Of a stretch of 47,595 nt of DNA, positions 17,513 through 25,775 are shown one piece after another (position 1 is the stretch's first letter; every line of letters begins with the position of its first letter). The notes under the pieces were generated by a model. It was not told the DNA's origin. It did no database searches and saw only the letters and a program-made list of their open reading frames with translations. The position numbers and the translations under genes are program-made. This stretch comes from Sulfurimonas sp. (GTDB lineage Bacteria > Campylobacterota > Campylobacteria > Campylobacterales > Sulfurimonadaceae), in assembly GCA_028684815.1 (NCBI GenBank), contig JAQUFE010000017.1:1-47595 (forward strand), given 5' to 3'.

Positions 17513-17575
17513 ACACCTTCATTAGCAAATATTTTTCTCCAAACTTCTTAAAAATACAAGATTTAAGGAAATAAA

Positions 17576-17932
17576 ATGATTAAAATCATTATTGCGATGA
17601 CAATAGTTTTAAGTATGGACTTGTTAGCTAGCAAAAAACTTAAACAGGCATGTGATAATGAAGAGATGCAATCTTGTATAGAGTTAGGTATAGTTTATTA
17701 CACTGGTGATCGTGTAAAAGAAGATATTAAAAAATCTAAAAGACTATTTCAAAAAGCGTGCCAAAATAGAGTAGCTAGAGGTTGTTATTATCTTGGTTTT
17801 GTCTTTTTGCGTGGTGCCCAAGATATTGAGCAGAACAAGAAAAAGGCAATTTTAGCATTTTCCAAAGGGTGTGACATAGGAAGCGAGCGCTCTTGTGAGC
17901 AGTATCATAAGCTTGAAGATAAAGGATATTAA
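17576..17932 (+). CDS. Exported Sel1-repeat, cysteine-rich protein (Hcp-like)
   Basis: A short signal peptide (about 1-18) precedes Sel1-like helical repeats. Cysteine pairs are spaced about eight residues apart: ACDNEEMQSC, ACQNRVARGC and GCDIGSERSC. That is the pattern of the Helicobacter cysteine-rich proteins, where each pair forms a disulfide within a helix-turn-helix repeat. Length is 118 residues, or about three repeats, which is short for the family. Function of such proteins is mostly unknown. The next gene starts 2 nt after its stop codon. Confidence 0.8.
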   Translation: MIKIIIAMTIVLSMDLLASKKLKQACDNEEMQSCIELGIVYYTGDRVKEDIKKSKRLFQKACQNRVARGCYYLGFVFLRGAQDIEQNKKKAILAFSKGCDIGSERSCEQYHKLEDKGY

Positions 17933-17934
17933 AG

Positions 17935-18306
17935 GTGCAAAACGATGTTAAAAAGCAGCTTGAAGAGGAACTAGAAAAGTATCATAAAGGTATAGGAGAG
18001 TTTACTCCATACTATCCTGGTATGAAAATCCTATCATCAGAACTTTATAAAGGACAGTTAAAAGATGTACTAGAGTTGATAAAAAAACAGAATGAAACTG
18101 AGGCAAATAGTTTCGCAATCTATCTTGATACTATTATAATTAACATGCATACTAAGGTAAAAAAGTATAAAAAATCTATCTATTTTGATAATGAAAACAT
18201 TAAAGATATAGAAAATCAGGGATATACTATAGTTTTTTTCATAGATGAAAAAAAGGATAAGTATGCTCTTTTAGGTTTGTTAAAATCTAAAGCACTCTCT
18301 GAGTAG
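17935..18306 (+). CDS. Unrecognised 123-residue cytosolic protein
   Basis: Family not recognised. It starts with GTG 2 nt after the Sel1 gene with only AAAGG nearby, so it is probably translated by coupling. It has no signal peptide or membrane helix. The N-terminal half is charged and helical (KKQLEEELEKYHKGIG), and the C-terminal half looks alpha/beta (KSIYFDNENIKDIENQGYTIVFFIDEKKDKYALLGLLK). Codon use matches its neighbours. Pairing with an exported Sel1 protein gives no clear functional hint. Confidence 0.6.
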   Translation: MQNDVKKQLEEELEKYHKGIGEFTPYYPGMKILSSELYKGQLKDVLELIKKQNETEANSFAIYLDTIIINMHTKVKKYKKSIYFDNENIKDIENQGYTIVFFIDEKKDKYALLGLLKSKALSE

Positions 18307-18471
18307 TTTGAGATTATAGCAAAGTGTATAGTTTTATACTGTAGTGAATAAATGTAACAAAGTTATCACAATTTAGTTTATTTATTTAAAATGGCTTTAT
18401 TTAAGTCTGCAATTTAAGAGTTTTACGATAATGTACAGTTAATTATAAGTTAAAAGAATAAAAGGATAAGT

Positions 18472-19962
18472 ATGAATTATAAATATATTAATAGCATGTT
18501 ATCGAAGATGGACGAAGATCTATCGACAAAGGGGATGACAAGAAGAGATGCTATGAAATTGGCTGGTCTCTCAGGCGCAAGCTTCATGATGGGTGGTAGC
18601 AGCCTTCAAGCTATGGAAAAAGATGAAAAGCCAATATCTAAATCAGGTGTTGATGCTAAGATAGTAATCGTTGGTGGTGGTCTTGCTGGGATGAGTACTG
18701 CTGCAAGATTAACTCTTAATCTTAAAAATCCAGACATCACTGTCATCGAGCCTAACAAAGAGTCAGTATCTTATCAACCAGGTCAGACGCTAGTAGCTGC
18801 TGGTATATGGGATGCTAATGATATATCTTACAAAAGAGATGATTTTGTGCCAGAGGGTACAAAAATAATTGAAGATAAGGTTATAGACTTTGATCCAATG
18901 AACAACCAAGTGACTACTGCAAAAGGTCAAGTTATTGATTATGACTATTTGATCGTAGCTACTGGTCTGCAACTTGATTTTGAAAGAATTGAAGGTCTAG
19001 AGCATGCTGGTCGTGCTTATTCAACTGGAGATAATTCAAGACTTCATAAGGCAATAGGTGAGGATAGCGGTATATGTTCAATCTATACAGCTGAGGGTGC
19101 TACTAAGACTTGGGAGCAGATGCAAAAGTATATTGAAAAAGCTAAAAACGCTAAAAATGGCGAAAAAGTACAATTTCTTTTTACGCATCCAGGTACACCT
19201 ATTAAGTGTGGTGGTGCTCCAAAGAAAATTATGTATCTAACAAATGCAAGACTTAAAGAAGCAGGCGCAAGAAAAAATGCTGAACTGACTATGTATCCAA
19301 ATGGTGGGACTATGTTTGGTATACCTGAGTATCACGATGCTATTCTTGAGCAGTTTAAAAGAGAAGACTTTAAATGGCACTACAGACATAATTTAGTGGG
19401 TGTTGAAATAGAAAACAAGATTGCTATTTTTGATTCTCAATGGCAAGAAAAAGGGCCTTTTGATCCAGTTATGAAGGATTTCGAGGTTATTTCTAAGCAC
19501 GAGAAGATAAGAGTTCCTTATGACTTTTTACATATAACTCCAGATGCTGTAGCTCCAAGAGAAGTAGCGGAATCTGATATTGGTTCAGCTGGTGGTTGGG
19601 TTCCTGTAAATAAAGAGACACTTCAGCATATCAAATTTAAAAATGTATTTTCACTTGGTGATATTGCGCAAGTACCAATGGGTAAAACAGGTGGTTCTGT
19701 AAGAAAGCAATATAAAGTTCTTGTTGAAAACTTAATATCTCATATGGAAGGTAAGCCATTAACTTCAAAATATGATGGTTATACAGTTTGTCCACTCATT
19801 ACAGATATCGGAACAGTTATGTTAGCTGAGTTCGATTGGAGTGTTAGACCTACTCCTTCATTCCCACTAGATCCACTAGTAGAGAGATGGGTGTTTTGGT
19901 TAATGAAAGTTTATGCTCTTAAACCAATGACAATGTACGGGATGCTTTCTGGTAAAGCATAA
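18472..19962 (+). CDS. sqr: Sulfide:quinone oxidoreductase, type II, with Tat signal
   Basis: Flavoprotein that oxidises sulfide to sulfane sulfur or polysulfide and reduces the quinone pool. The FAD site is VIVGGGLAGMS (65-75). The redox cysteines are C246 in PIKCGGAPKKIMYL and C440 in YTVCPLITDIGTVMLAEFDW. Both contexts closely match type II enzymes, including mitochondrial SQOR, rather than type I. C202 is a third cysteine. The N-terminus has twin arginines (R24-R25, TRRDAMKLAGLSG) and a hydrophobic stretch, indicating Tat export. AAAGGATAAGT precedes the ATG. It stands alone between the 123-residue gene and an unknown gene, 0.9 kb before soxC. Confidence 0.85.
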   Translation: MNYKYINSMLSKMDEDLSTKGMTRRDAMKLAGLSGASFMMGGSSLQAMEKDEKPISKSGVDAKIVIVGGGLAGMSTAARLTLNLKNPDITVIEPNKESVSYQPGQTLVAAGIWDANDISYKRDDFVPEGTKIIEDKVIDFDPMNNQVTTAKGQVIDYDYLIVATGLQLDFERIEGLEHAGRAYSTGDNSRLHKAIGEDSGICSIYTAEGATKTWEQMQKYIEKAKNAKNGEKVQFLFTHPGTPIKCGGAPKKIMYLTNARLKEAGARKNAELTMYPNGGTMFGIPEYHDAILEQFKREDFKWHYRHNLVGVEIENKIAIFDSQWQEKGPFDPVMKDFEVISKHEKIRVPYDFLHITPDAVAPREVAESDIGSAGGWVPVNKETLQHIKFKNVFSLGDIAQVPMGKTGGSVRKQYKVLVENLISHMEGKPLTSKYDGYTVCPLITDIGTVMLAEFDWSVRPTPSFPLDPLVERWVFWLMKVYALKPMTMYGMLSGKA

Positions 19963-19970
19963 ATCAACAA

Positions 19971-19992
19971 GAGAGGGAGGTCTCTCCTTCTC
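19971..19992 (+). terminator. Weak hairpin after the SQR gene
   Basis: A 9-bp stem with one G-U pair, GAGAGGGAG / CTCCTTCTC, has a 4-nt loop 8 nt after the stop codon. No T tract follows, so a terminator role is uncertain. Confidence 0.35.
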
Positions 19993-20081
19993 TAACGCTC
20001 TCACCTCTTCACAAAATAGAGAATCTTTTTTTACTTTTAAAAAATATATCTCTAAAATACTTTTAATACCCAGGATTTTAT

Positions 20082-20522
20082 ATGCAAGTAAAATTTGAGT
20101 TTGCCATCTATGATGAGGCTCTAGATAAATTTGAGTTAGATGAAAATATCTATCTATATGAGTTAGATGATGAGCAGAAGCAGACTTATGATCTTTTAAA
20201 AAGTAAAGATCTGCATCTATATAATTTTTTTCAGGAATCTGAAGCTTTTAAAAAGTGGATAAAAGAAGAAGTTTATCCAGATGAAATAGGTAAGAAGATA
20301 GCGATTTGTGATATAAATGAGATAAGCTTTAGAAGGTTTTACTTTTTTAAAGTAACAAGCGCTGATACTCATTATGAGTATTTCAAAAAGCTTTTTAATG
20401 TTCTTCATGAGTCAGACTGGCAAAATAGAGAAGATGTTGGAAGAGAAATTTTAGAACATCTATTGGTTAAGCGACAGACACTAATAATCGAATTGAAAGC
20501 GGATATTCTCGAAGAAGAATAA
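20082..20522 (+). CDS. Unrecognised acidic 146-residue protein
   Basis: Family not recognised. The protein is acidic and soluble, with no signal peptide or membrane helix. It opens with a likely beta strand (MQVKFEFAIYDEAL) and continues as mixed alpha/beta with many Tyr and Phe residues. CAGGA lies about 9 nt before the ATG. It is monocistronic between the SQR gene and the sox cluster. Nothing in the sequence ties it to sulfur metabolism. Confidence 0.6.
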   Translation: MQVKFEFAIYDEALDKFELDENIYLYELDDEQKQTYDLLKSKDLHLYNFFQESEAFKKWIKEEVYPDEIGKKIAICDINEISFRRFYFFKVTSADTHYEYFKKLFNVLHESDWQNREDVGREILEHLLVKRQTLIIELKADILEEE

Positions 20523-20924
20523 GCTCAAACATGAAATGGTTGGTAAGTAGTGATATAAAGATTTTAGCGCTCTAGGAGCACTAAAGTAGGTATTTGTCTT
20601 GCGCTTTATAATTTAATTATAAAATTGTCACAAATATAATTATTTTGCATAGTTGTATAAATAATAAAAACTTATCAGATTCATGAGCATGAATCTGAAG
20701 GCTTATTCTATAAAGAGAACAATATAAGGGCTCTTAATAAGCTGTATTAAGAAATGCTATATATTTTATTTTAGTTTTAAAAGTCATGTTCCTAATGGTA
20801 ACACAAAGCGTAGGAATGCCTTCATATCTTTAATTCTTGAATTCAATAGTGGCAATTAGCTCTTGTAAAGCTGTATAATAATTTTTGTGCCAACTTTGTG
20901 ATAAAAGATACACAAGGCAAAAAA
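20523..20924 (+). promoter_or_regulatory. Leader and promoter region of the sox operon
   Basis: This 400-bp stretch has no gene. An imperfect hairpin (20563-20585, stems TTTAG/CTAAA and GCTC/GAGC) may end the gene before it. A perfect 10-bp hairpin TCAGATTCAT-GAGC-ATGAATCTGA lies at 20675-20698. A 6-bp inverted repeat TTCCTA/TAGGAA (20789-20794 and 20811-20816) lies 60-85 bp before a TATAAT box at 20874-20879, the likely soxC promoter. Any of these could be regulatory, but none matches a site I know. Confidence 0.45.
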
Positions 20925-22268
20925 ATGATGCATTTAAAAATAAGTAAAATTATAAAAGGGGAAGATGTGGACAAAACATTCAAATCAGAAGAAGCAACAT
21001 CTGTCAGCAGACGTGATTTCTTTAAAAGAACAGCATCTGTTAGCGCAGTTGCTGCTGTAAGTATTTTAGCGCCTGGTGCACTATTTGCTGACGACATAAA
21101 TATCATGGAACATACCAAATGGGGTACTACGCTAGGAGATGAGTGTAATTACAATCCTTATGGTTTGCCATCGAAATATGAGCATAATGTAGTAAGAAGA
21201 ACATCTGCTCTTATGTCATCGGCTGGGGATATGCATGCTGCTATATCTATGTCACCTTTACATGAGTTAAGCGGGATTATTACTCCAAATGGATTACATT
21301 TTACTCGTACTCACAATGGTGTAGCTCATGTTGATCCTAATAAGTATAGACTAATGATCCACGGTCTTGTGGATAAACCTATAGTTCTTACTCTAGAGCA
21401 GCTTAAAAAATATCCAAGTGAGAGCAGAATTCTATTTTTGGAGTGCCCATCAAATGGTGCTGCTGAGTGGAAAGGTCCACAATTCAACTCTTTACAATTT
21501 GTAAAAGGGATGATGAGCTGTTCTGAATGGACAGGCGTACGTATAAAAACTATACTAGATGAATTGGGACTAAAACCAAATGCTAGATGGATGCTTGCTG
21601 AAGGTAGTGATGGTTCTGAAATGAGTAGAACTGTTCCAGTTGAGAAAGTTTTAGATGATGCGATGATAGTTTGGGCTCAAAATGGTGAAGCACTACGTCC
21701 TGAGCAAGGTTATCCAGTTCGCTTAATGTTACCGGGTTGGGAAGCTAACCTTTGTGTTAAGTGGTTAAAAAGATTGAAATTTGGCGAAGAGCCTTGGTAT
21801 GCAAAAGAAGAAACTTCTAAATATACAGTACTAACTGCAAGTGGTAGATCTATTCAGCATTTCTATGCAAATGAAGTAAACTCTATTATTACATCACCTT
21901 GTCCTGAAAAACCTTGGACGGATCTCAAAGTTGGAGATTTAGTTGAAATCGAAGGTTTGGCATGGAGTGGCCATGGAACGATTACAAATGTTGATATAAG
22001 TTTTGATGGTGGAAAAAATTGGAGAGAGGTTAACCTTAAAGGTTTAGTTCTTCCAAAAGCTTGGACTAGATTCTCTTATATGTACAAATATGAAGGAAAA
22101 CCACTGTTACTCCAAAGTCGTGCAGTCGATGATAGCAACAATGTTCAACCTACAGTAAATCAAGAAAAAGAAGTAGTTGGTGTTGAGGGTGTTTATCACA
22201 GAAACGCAATCTGTACTTGGGAAGTTAACGCAAAAGGGGAGGTGAACAATGTTCAAGTTAGATCATAA
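20925..22268 (+). CDS. soxC: Sulfane dehydrogenase molybdenum subunit SoxC
   Basis: Molybdopterin subunit of sulfane dehydrogenase Sox(CD), which oxidises the sulfane sulfur bound to SoxY. It has a Tat signal (SRRDFFKRTASVSAVAAVS, R29-R30). The sulfite-oxidase-type Mo domain carries the expected Mo-ligand cysteine C174 in FLECPSNGA, with SCSEWTGV following. The C-terminal Mo-co dimerisation domain contains GHGTITNVDISFDGGKNW. ATG 20925 is preferred (448 residues) because AAGG lies 7 nt before it and the predicted transcript starts near 20886. A GTG at 20967 preceded by AAGGGG is an alternative. It overlaps soxD by 20 nt. Confidence 0.93.
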   Translation: MMHLKISKIIKGEDVDKTFKSEEATSVSRRDFFKRTASVSAVAAVSILAPGALFADDINIMEHTKWGTTLGDECNYNPYGLPSKYEHNVVRRTSALMSSAGDMHAAISMSPLHELSGIITPNGLHFTRTHNGVAHVDPNKYRLMIHGLVDKPIVLTLEQLKKYPSESRILFLECPSNGAAEWKGPQFNSLQFVKGMMSCSEWTGVRIKTILDELGLKPNARWMLAEGSDGSEMSRTVPVEKVLDDAMIVWAQNGEALRPEQGYPVRLMLPGWEANLCVKWLKRLKFGEEPWYAKEETSKYTVLTASGRSIQHFYANEVNSIITSPCPEKPWTDLKVGDLVEIEGLAWSGHGTITNVDISFDGGKNWREVNLKGLVLPKAWTRFSYMYKYEGKPLLLQSRAVDDSNNVQPTVNQEKEVVGVEGVYHRNAICTWEVNAKGEVNNVQVRS

Positions 22269-23460
22269 ATCTATTTTAATAGGAATATCTGTTGTTGCAA
22301 GTACTGCCCTACTCCTAACTGGATGTTTATCTTCACCATCGAGTACCAATAGTTCAGCAAAAGCTCAGTCAAATGAATTGACTGGTCCATATGCTGGAAA
22401 ATTGGGCGCTATAGATGGTGGTGTTATCTACCCTAGAGAAAATGGAATGTACACAGCTTATGTACTTAATGAGCAAAGCACAGAAGGCATAAATCACGGT
22501 AGAGTACCTACTGAGAATGAGTTAAATGCATGGAATTTAGATGCACTACCAGATGGTACAGGTCTACCTGAAGGTGAGGGTTCTGTTGAAGAAGGCGATG
22601 AGCTTTATGAAGCGAATTGTGCTTCTTGTCATGGTGACTTTGGTGGTGGCGGACATGGATATCCGCAACTAGCTGGTGGTAATCAAGATAAAGATGAAAA
22701 TGGAATTGTAAAAACACTTAAAAATCAGAGACTTGAACCAGGAATGGATGCTCCAAAAAGAACTGTTGGAACATTCTGGCCAAAAGCTACTACTCTTTTT
22801 ACATATATTAGAGATGCTATGCCATATGCACATCCAAAGAGTCTAAGTAACGATGAAAACTATGCTCTAACAGCATATATATTAGCTCAAAATGGCATCA
22901 AAATTGATGGCGAAAAAATGACTGACGAGTATGTCTTAAATGCAGAAAAACTTGCAAAAGTTGTTCTTCCAAATAATGATGGTTTTTATCCAAATATTGA
23001 TGGTCCTGAAGGCCCAGCAAATGTAAAAGCATTCTTTGCTGATCGCGCTAAAAATATTGGTGCTGGTGTAAGATGTATGACTGATTGTAAAGATCCAGGA
23101 ATGGAAGCAGCAGGCGCAAAAGAAGCAGAACTTGTGAGAATTGACTATGAAATGGCGGATGTTGTTCCTCCATATTCAACAGTTAGAGACCTACCACCTG
23201 AGAGTGAAGATGTAACTATCTCTAAAGCTGAAAAAATGTATAATGAATCTTGTAAGCTATGCCATTCAAGCGACAGAATGGGTGCTCCAGCTGTAGGAGA
23301 TGTACAAGCATGGGGATCCGTTACAAAAAAAGGTTTTGATCAAGTACTAAGGAATTCGATTGATGGTATGGGTGGAATGCCTCCAAAAGGCGGTAACGAT
23401 AGTCTAACCTCAGATGAGGTTAAATCAATAGTTGAATTTATGATAGATTCAAGTAAGTAA
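22249..23460 (+). CDS. soxD: Sulfane dehydrogenase diheme cytochrome c subunit SoxD
   Basis: Electron-accepting cytochrome of Sox(CD). Two haem sites are present: C124-A-S-C-H128 in an N-terminal domain with GDFGGGGHGYPQLAGG, and C335-K-L-C-H339 in a C-terminal domain ending with GGMPPKGG. The N-terminus has a hydrophobic segment and a lipobox, LLTGC26, so it is probably a lipoprotein. Acidic linkers join the domains. Two extra cysteines lie at CMTDC (276 and 280). Length is 403 residues. GGGAGGTGAAC precedes the ATG, which overlaps the end of soxC by 20 nt, consistent with coupled expression. Confidence 0.93.
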   Translation: MFKLDHKSILIGISVVASTALLLTGCLSSPSSTNSSAKAQSNELTGPYAGKLGAIDGGVIYPRENGMYTAYVLNEQSTEGINHGRVPTENELNAWNLDALPDGTGLPEGEGSVEEGDELYEANCASCHGDFGGGGHGYPQLAGGNQDKDENGIVKTLKNQRLEPGMDAPKRTVGTFWPKATTLFTYIRDAMPYAHPKSLSNDENYALTAYILAQNGIKIDGEKMTDEYVLNAEKLAKVVLPNNDGFYPNIDGPEGPANVKAFFADRAKNIGAGVRCMTDCKDPGMEAAGAKEAELVRIDYEMADVVPPYSTVRDLPPESEDVTISKAEKMYNESCKLCHSSDRMGAPAVGDVQAWGSVTKKGFDQVLRNSIDGMGGMPPKGGNDSLTSDEVKSIVEFMIDSSK

Positions 23461-23488
23461 ACATTAAATTAAAAACAAGGAAAATAAA

Positions 23489-23950
23489 ATGGATAGAAGA
23501 AAATTTTTAGGCGTAGGTCTTGCAGCTTTTGTTGCGATAGTTGTGCCAGGAACAGATTTAAGAGCAGTAGATTTTAGAACTACTATGCCACAAGCATGGG
23601 AAGTAGAAAAAACAGTTGATGGTATTAAAGCACTTTACGGTAGTGGTGCGCTTAAGGAGAGTCCAAAACTCTCATTTAAAGCTCCAAAACTAGCTGAAAA
23701 TGGTGGGTCAATCCCAATTACTATTAAGTCGTCATTAGATTTAGAGTCAGTAGCACTTTTCCAAGATGCTAACCCAAGATGTCTGTCTTGCGTATTCTCT
23801 GTGCCTGTAGGTGCTATTATAGATTACGATTTTAGAATAAAAATGAGACAAACTGCTGTAGTAACTATCGTTGGTAAAGAAAGAGGTACAGGAACTCTGT
23901 ACACTGCATCTAAAGAGATAGATGTGTCTATTGGTGGTTGTGGAGGTTGA
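23489..23950 (+). CDS. soxY: Sulfur carrier protein SoxY
   Basis: Carries sulfur intermediates on a C-terminal cysteine during thiosulfate oxidation. The protein ends in the diagnostic swinging-arm peptide GGCGG (149-153, carrier C151). The N-terminal MDRRKFLGVGLAAFVAIVVPG is a Tat signal, as in other SoxY proteins. The middle is a beta-sandwich. CAAGGAAA precedes the ATG. Two cysteines at RCLSC (near 108-111) are additional. It lies 28 bp after soxD and 67 bp before soxZ. The reading frames on the opposite strand here are shadows. Confidence 0.96.
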   Translation: MDRRKFLGVGLAAFVAIVVPGTDLRAVDFRTTMPQAWEVEKTVDGIKALYGSGALKESPKLSFKAPKLAENGGSIPITIKSSLDLESVALFQDANPRCLSCVFSVPVGAIIDYDFRIKMRQTAVVTIVGKERGTGTLYTASKEIDVSIGGCGG

Positions 23951-24017
23951 TATACCTCCCTCTACAACAAAATAATTGTAAAAAAAAGAATATAAAATAA
24001 AATAAAAAGGTAAAAAA

Positions 24018-24317
24018 ATGGCAAAGATGAAAATAAAAGCAAAAGAAAAAAAAGGCATTGTTAAAGTAAAAGCAATGTTCACAAGTTTGATGGCTGACAA
24101 AGAAGAAGCAATCAAAAAAGGAATTAGTCCGTCATACATTAGATACATAGTAGCTAAAGTTAAAGATGCTGTAGTGTACGAAGTAACTATGAGTGGTTTT
24201 ATGTCTGAGAATCCGCTTGTTAAGTTTGAGTTTAAAGGTAATAAAGGTGATAAACTTACTTTTACTACAATTGATAATGACAATAAAACGGAAACAGACA
24301 CTCAAAAAATCAAATAG
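24018..24317 (+). CDS. soxZ: Thiosulfate oxidation carrier partner SoxZ
   Basis: Partner subunit of SoxY; the SoxYZ heterodimer presents the sulfur-loaded cysteine to the Sox enzymes. Length is 99 residues, the usual size, and the protein has no signal peptide, as expected since SoxZ is co-exported with SoxY. Typical features are the MFTSLMADKEEAIKKG loop (the place of the usual MxHPMETG region), YIRYIVAKVKDAVVYEVTMSGFMSENPLVKFEFKG and the C-terminal TTIDNDNKTE turn. AAAAGGTAAAA precedes the ATG. It is followed after 9 bp by a metallo-beta-lactamase-fold gene. Confidence 0.95.
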   Translation: MAKMKIKAKEKKGIVKVKAMFTSLMADKEEAIKKGISPSYIRYIVAKVKDAVVYEVTMSGFMSENPLVKFEFKGNKGDKLTFTTIDNDNKTETDTQKIK

Positions 24318-24326
24318 GGATACCTT

Positions 24327-25451
24327 ATGAAAATTAAAATCATTATTTTATTAGCGATAGTTGCATTTGTTATATCAATGCCATTTATCTTTAATAAAAG
24401 CGTTACAATCGCAAACCCTAGTAAGCTTGACGCAGATGATAACTTTATTCTTTATGAGTGGGTTGAACCACGAACAGGTACCAATAAAGAGTGGGATTAT
24501 AACTTAAAGCCAGTGCAAGTAAGCGACAGAGTATGGTGTTTCTTCGGTGCTATGGAGATGCCAACTAAAGAGAATGCTGGTGATATGTCTAACAGTTGTT
24601 ATATTCAAGGTAATGATAGTTGGATAGCATGGGATACAGGTCCTTCTTACATATATGCTAAACAAGCACATGCAGCTATGAGAAAAATTGCTGATTTGCC
24701 TGTTAAGACTGTTATTGTAAGTCATGAACACGATGACCACTGGTTAGGAAATAATTACTATAAAGAGACGCAAAATGCTACTATTTATGGTCCGAAATCT
24801 GTTAATGTAAACTATCTTGGTTTTGATGAGCATACTGGAAAACCAAATGAAAATACTAGAGAGATTCCGCCACAAACTAGAATGATTAGAGCACTTTATC
24901 AAAATGCAATTAGAGGCACTAAGCTAGCTGCAGTTGATGAGTCTTTTGACGATACGACAGAACTTACACTTCATGGTGTTAAAATGGAGTATGTAAAAGT
25001 TGGCTATGCGCACTCTGAAGAGGATTGGTTCTTATATCTTCCAGAAGATAAGGTTGTTCTTGTTGCAGACGTTGTGATGAACGGTAGAGTAACCTCAAAC
25101 CGTGATGGCATAGTTGTTGGTCAGCTAAATGCGCTTAAAGCAATTAAAGCTAGAGATTGGAATCATTTAGTTCCAGGGCATGGTTTTATAACTGACAAGT
25201 CAGCTGCAGATGAGGCTATTCAGTATTTTACTCTTTTAAAAGACAGAGTTCTTGAGGGTATTGAAGATGAGATTCATCCAGATATGATAACTAAGCATGT
25301 GACTCTTGAAGAGTTCAGAAACAAAGAGCTGTACTATCTTCTAAGCCCAGGTAATGTTTTTAGATCTTATGAAGAACTAGAAATGTACGATGATGATGAA
25401 GAAGACGAGGCAGCAGACGAAGAGGATGACGAAGACGAAGACGATGAATAA
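24327..25451 (+). CDS. Exported metallo-beta-lactamase-fold hydrolase of the sox operon
   Basis: Zinc-dependent hydrolase fold, held near the membrane or exported by an N-terminal hydrophobic segment (3-22). The metal ligands are visible: H133-E-H135-D-D137-H138, H229, D248 and H285 in VPGHGF. It lies 9 bp after soxZ in the same operon, so a role in periplasmic sulfur chemistry (compare SoxH-like or persulfide dioxygenase-like proteins) is plausible but unproven. The last 20 residues (355-374) are almost all Asp and Glu, which is unusual. A 374-residue length is larger than a plain lactamase fold. Confidence 0.85.
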   Translation: MKIKIIILLAIVAFVISMPFIFNKSVTIANPSKLDADDNFILYEWVEPRTGTNKEWDYNLKPVQVSDRVWCFFGAMEMPTKENAGDMSNSCYIQGNDSWIAWDTGPSYIYAKQAHAAMRKIADLPVKTVIVSHEHDDHWLGNNYYKETQNATIYGPKSVNVNYLGFDEHTGKPNENTREIPPQTRMIRALYQNAIRGTKLAAVDESFDDTTELTLHGVKMEYVKVGYAHSEEDWFLYLPEDKVVLVADVVMNGRVTSNRDGIVVGQLNALKAIKARDWNHLVPGHGFITDKSAADEAIQYFTLLKDRVLEGIEDEIHPDMITKHVTLEEFRNKELYYLLSPGNVFRSYEELEMYDDDEEDEAADEEDDEDEDDE

Positions 25452-25775
25452 TCTAAATTTATTTGATTATGACTCTTATTTGTTTCATCCTAGGTATTGA
25501 CAGAGCTGATAATGTCAATATAGCACAATCTTGAGAAAGCAAAAAAAAGTGTAAGCAAGTGTTTAATTTTTGCGTAGATCTGATTGTGCTATATAAACCC
25601 TTATAGGGCAGGCATTAGTAGTTAAAGAAAATAGAGTGTTCTGAACAATTATCAAATTAGATCCTCAATCAAGTTCAGGATGACACATGTCCGTCATTCC
25701 GTACTTGACACGGAATCTTAGTTTAAAAATTAATCAGAGGGTTCAATAGATTAAATAAAAAGAGAGTAGTACCAT
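25452..25775. other. Spacer with long-range inverted repeat and REP-like copy
   Basis: No gene. A perfect 13-bp inverted repeat, ATATAGCACAATC / GATTGTGCTATAT (25518-25530 and 25582-25594), encloses 51 nt that can pair further through GCAAAAA / TTTTTGC (25539-25545 and 25567-25573). This could be a structured 3' end of the sox transcript, a small RNA or a miniature element. REP-like copy B follows at 25634-25748. Confidence 0.6.
25634..25748 (+). repeat. Paired-palindrome REP-like element, copy B
   Basis: Compact form of the unit seen in copy A. It has outer flank GTGTTCTGAACAATTATC, a first hairpin of GATCCTCAATCAAGTTCAGGAT (one arm mutated), a second hairpin ATTCCGTA-CTTGA-CACGGAAT, then a flank with ATTAATCAGAGGGTTCAAT. 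It lies between the sox and MOSC transcripts. Confidence 0.8.

Noticed and set aside
23747..24301. Minus-strand 184-residue hydrophobic frame.
   Set aside because: It runs antisense to soxY and soxZ, which are certain genes; its hydrophobic, Ser-rich composition is typical of a shadow frame.
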